Below the pieces are notes generated by a model that worked only from the letters and a program-made list of their open reading frames with translations, had not been told where the DNA came from and did not search any database. 64,000 nucleotides of DNA, taken from the NCBI GenBank assembly GCA_914767715.1, contig OU612075.1:20274001-20338000 (forward strand), in the 5' to 3' direction. Shown in pieces: positions 61,080 through 64,000 of this stretch (its first letter is position 1; every line of letters begins with the position of its first letter). The position numbers were made by a program, and so were the translations under genes. Source of the DNA: Membranipora membranacea (taxonomy: Eukaryota; Bryozoa; Gymnolaemata; Cheilostomatida; Membraniporidae).

Positions 61080-63850
61080 AACTGTCAGGATAGATAGAGC
61101 TAAGCTTCTAGCACTCAGGAAGTCTACTAAGGACACTCAAAAACAGGTGTGGACATCAGATTATAGGCCATCAATCAAGTGCAACTTTCCTGAGCTATTG
61201 AAGAGCAAGGTACGTGGCAAAAGAGCCTGGGGCCAGACAGAAACTCAGAGACCTCAAATTCAAAGGAAAGATCAACGCAGCCTTACCATCTATACTTCTA
61301 GCAAACACCAATCGTCTGTATAATAAGATAGCTGAGCTAGAGGCCCTTCTAACCACCAAATTATTACAAAATTGCTGCTTGATTGCAATAACTGAGTCAT
61401 GGCTGACAGAAAACTTCTTGGACACTCAGGCAGCCCTAGAGGATTATTTCATAATAAGAGCGGATAGGGACGTGATTAAGACCAATAAATCAACAGGTGG
61501 AGGATTATTGTTGTACATAAATAAAGATTGGTGCGATTCATATAACATCGTATCGACCCACCCAAGTCAACATTTAGAAACAATGGCTATTAATCTCAGA
61601 CCATTCTGGTCACCTTGGGAGGTTTTGTCAATAACCGTTTTGCTTATCTACGCGACAGTATTTGGAGCCACGCCCACCGAGGTTGCCAAGGAAACATCTA
61701 ATGAGATCCACAAGCAAATAGATGTACTGGAAAAACTGAACTCAAATTCGACCATCATAGCATTAGGTGATCTAAACCATGTGAACATTCGACTGCCCAA
61801 GTATCATCAGCAGATCACCTCTTACTCAAGAAAGGAGAAAACTCTTGATAAATGTTATGTAAAGCTGAAAAATGCTAATAAAACTATAAAATAAATATAC
61901 TAGGTAATTCAGATCATAACCCTATCCTGCTCATTCCTAAATATAAGCCTATTAGTAAACAGATATCTGAGAAAGTCAAGGTTCCAGTCAGAGTATGGAA
62001 TGAGGAGAACCATGAAAAGCTGCTTTGTGCAATCGAAACGACTGACTGGAAAGTGTTGACAAGCCAAGTCAGTAATGTGTCTGAACCTGCTGAAATCATC
62101 ACAGACTACCTAGCCTTCTGCCTAGACGATTGTATACCAACGGTCAACAGGGTCATTTCTAATGACAAATCTTAGGTGAATGGTAAAATCAGGTCCCTCT
62201 TCAATGCTCGGTCTGCTGCACTCCAAGATCGAGATTTAGACAAACTCCGATCCCTCAAAGCTGAGATCCAGAGAGAAATAAGAGCTGCAAAAAGATCTCA
62301 TGCTAAGCACGTAGCCGAAGAATTTAAAACTAGCAATAAACGATCATGGCAGCAGCTGAAAAAGCTTCTTAAAATCAATAAACAACCAGCGAAAGAGTGT
62401 AACGTTGGTTCCGACATTCTCAATGATTTTTATCTACGCTTTGAGAAGGTACTGCCACCTCCAGTATTACCACCAGTGGAAAGTGATCAGTGTCCTGAGA
62501 TACGCGTAGATGAGGTCATCAAATGTCTACGTCAAACAGACCCAAAGATGGTTGCTGAAGATGGTGGCATATTCTCTGAGTCATCCTCTCTGTGATCTAT
62601 TCAACAGTTGCATCAAGCTGGGTGAGTCTCCACTAATATGGAAAACTGCTATAATAAAACCAATTCCTAAATCAAACACTGCCAATGTAGCCAAGGATTA
62701 TCGACTAGTGGCCCTTACGTAAATCGTGGCTAAAACATTTGTGAGGGTCACCAAACCTATGATATCTGGCTGTATGACGGACGAGTCCCAGTTCGCCTAC
62801 AGAGAGCGCAGATCTACAGAGGATGCACTAGCGATGTTACTTGATATAGTTACTAAACATCTTGACTCCAACTCCAAAAACTATGTACGCTGCTTGTTTG
62901 TTGATTTTACGAGTGCTCTTAACGCCATTAGCCCAAACACGCTGATAGACCAACTCGTAAATTCCCCCTACACGGCAACATCGTCAACCTTATATACAAC
63001 TTCCTGACAGATAGGAGACAAAATGAAGAATTTAAAGGTCAATTCTCTGCTGTCAAAACAACATCCACTGGCAGTTCACAGGGGTGCGTCTGAAGCCCAC
63101 TGCTATTCTCCATATATGTCCAGAATATGCCTTTACCACCATATGGTAACTACAACCTGATCAAATATGCAGATGACACTATCCTATTAGAGCTCTGCTC
63201 ACCTAAGACACCATCAACACTGGACTCAGCTGCGGAATTCCTCACTGACTGGTTTTGTGCCAATGACCTCATACTAAATGTCACCAAAATAAAGGAAATG
63301 ATTTTTAGTAACAAACGTGATAATCCAAGCTGTGATAACATCATCGTTAAGGGTACTGAGGTTCAACGAGTCGTTCAATTTGTATATCTTGCCACTTCTC
63401 TTGACTCAAAGCTCAATTTTAAAGATCATACCCAGTCTGTCGTTAGGAAAGCTAGAAAATGGCTTTTTATTATGAAACATCTATCATTCCTCAAAGTGCC
63501 TAAACCATTCAGATTGAGATGCTATGTCACATTCATTGAGTGCGTTTTTATTTACCATCTGTGCACTGTTTTTGGTCATAAATGTCCAATTCATGTCGTG
63601 AATCTATTGACAATGTGATCTCCACAGCAGGTTATCTAGCAGGATGCAGATTCTCCAACATATCTGATGTCTATGAACGTTGTTTTCACAATAAGTGCCT
63701 TAGAATGTAAGCCACTGAGAATGACCCTCTTTTTGAGCTAGATAAGCTGCCTTCAGGGCGCTACCGTGCCTTGAAGTGTAGAGTTGATATTCGTAAGAAC
63801 TGTTTTAGAGCACAATGCATCAAATTTTTAAATAAAACAATTTTCTGAGT
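61080..63850 (+). mobile_element. Degenerate non-LTR (LINE-type) retrotransposon
   Basis: The order is an endonuclease-like region (about 61214-61894: ITESWLTENF, TGGGLLLYI, IIALGDLNH), a basic linker (62176-62420: KAEIQREIRAAKRSHAKHVA), then reverse transcriptase (about 62560-63620: WKTAIIKPIPKS, FAYRERRSTEDALAMLL, VRCLFVDFTSALNAI, IKYADDTILL with the YADD motif, and VTKIKEMIF). The layout and motifs fit CR1/L2-like or Jockey-like elements; I cannot place the clade. In-frame stops and frameshifts occur throughout (for example near 61892, 62174, 62593, 62720 and 63090), so it is dead. The 5' end is unclear. The 3' end is near an AATAAAACAATT at about 63830. Confidence 0.88.
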
Positions 63851-64000
63851 ATTGTTTTATAACGGTTCAATACTGCAACATTTTTATATTATATAGTATT
63901 TTAATAGTTTTATTATGAGCTCAACAGACGCTTTTATTTCTCAACCACTCGGCAGAGACAGAATAGATTATCCTCTCCTAAATAATGGCCCGATCAAGGA

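Noticed and set aside
1-64000. CRISPR arrays, operons or bacterial gene clusters
   Set aside because: Intron-rich genes and eukaryotic repeats rule out a prokaryotic source; the tandem arrays have no unique spacers.

Overview
This window looks like nuclear DNA from an invertebrate animal. Genes are split into many short exons with GT-AG introns of roughly 0.1-4 kb, the DNA is AT-rich, and small inverted-repeat elements, a tRNA-derived SINE and a decayed non-LTR retrotransposon lie between and inside genes. A CIMAP1/ODF3-type SHIPPO-repeat gene implies flagella or cilia. An INPP4 phosphatase, a C-type lectin and CARF-domain genes point to a metazoan, perhaps a sponge, cnidarian or other early-branching or marine invertebrate. 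I cannot name the species.

I rebuilt six multi-exon genes by hand, joining exons only where splice sites and reading phase agreed; a seventh, at the left end, is not recognised. From left to right: (1) 115-4665, minus, unrecognised Ser/Leu/Arg-rich protein; (2) 7498-12890, minus, an 840-aa CARF-domain protein; (3) 15064-22456, minus, a 1069-aa protein combining a CARF-like domain, a MULE-type DDE transposase, a SWIM zinc finger, a Ulp1-like cysteine protease and a PHD finger, flanked by ~55-bp terminal inverted repeats at 14230-14284 and 22639-22694; (4) 24218-43782, plus, a 24-exon INPP4 phosphoinositide 4-phosphatase (1015 aa) with an N-terminal PH domain and minus-strand reading frames inside a 4.3-kb intron; (5) 44644-47582, minus, a 272-aa CIMAP1/ODF3-like protein; (6) 50126-53427, plus, a 788-aa secreted or surface LRR protein with no TIR domain; (7) 54857-56690, plus, a 169-aa secreted C-type lectin.

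The right end (about 57-64 kb) is repeat-rich. It holds two diverged copies of an unrecognised reading frame, a tandem pair of elements whose 5' ends match U2 snRNA stem-loop I, a 23-bp satellite, and a broken endonuclease/reverse-transcriptase retrotransposon. Several MITE or foldback families recur across the window.

The most interesting locus is 14.2-22.7 kb: an apparently intact, spliced Mutator-like DNA transposon whose protein carries a CARF-like domain at the N-terminus and a SUMO-protease-like plus PHD module at the C-terminus. It lies directly beside a stand-alone CARF-domain gene with the same order of domain exons. The pair may record exchange between a transposase and a host transcription-factor family.
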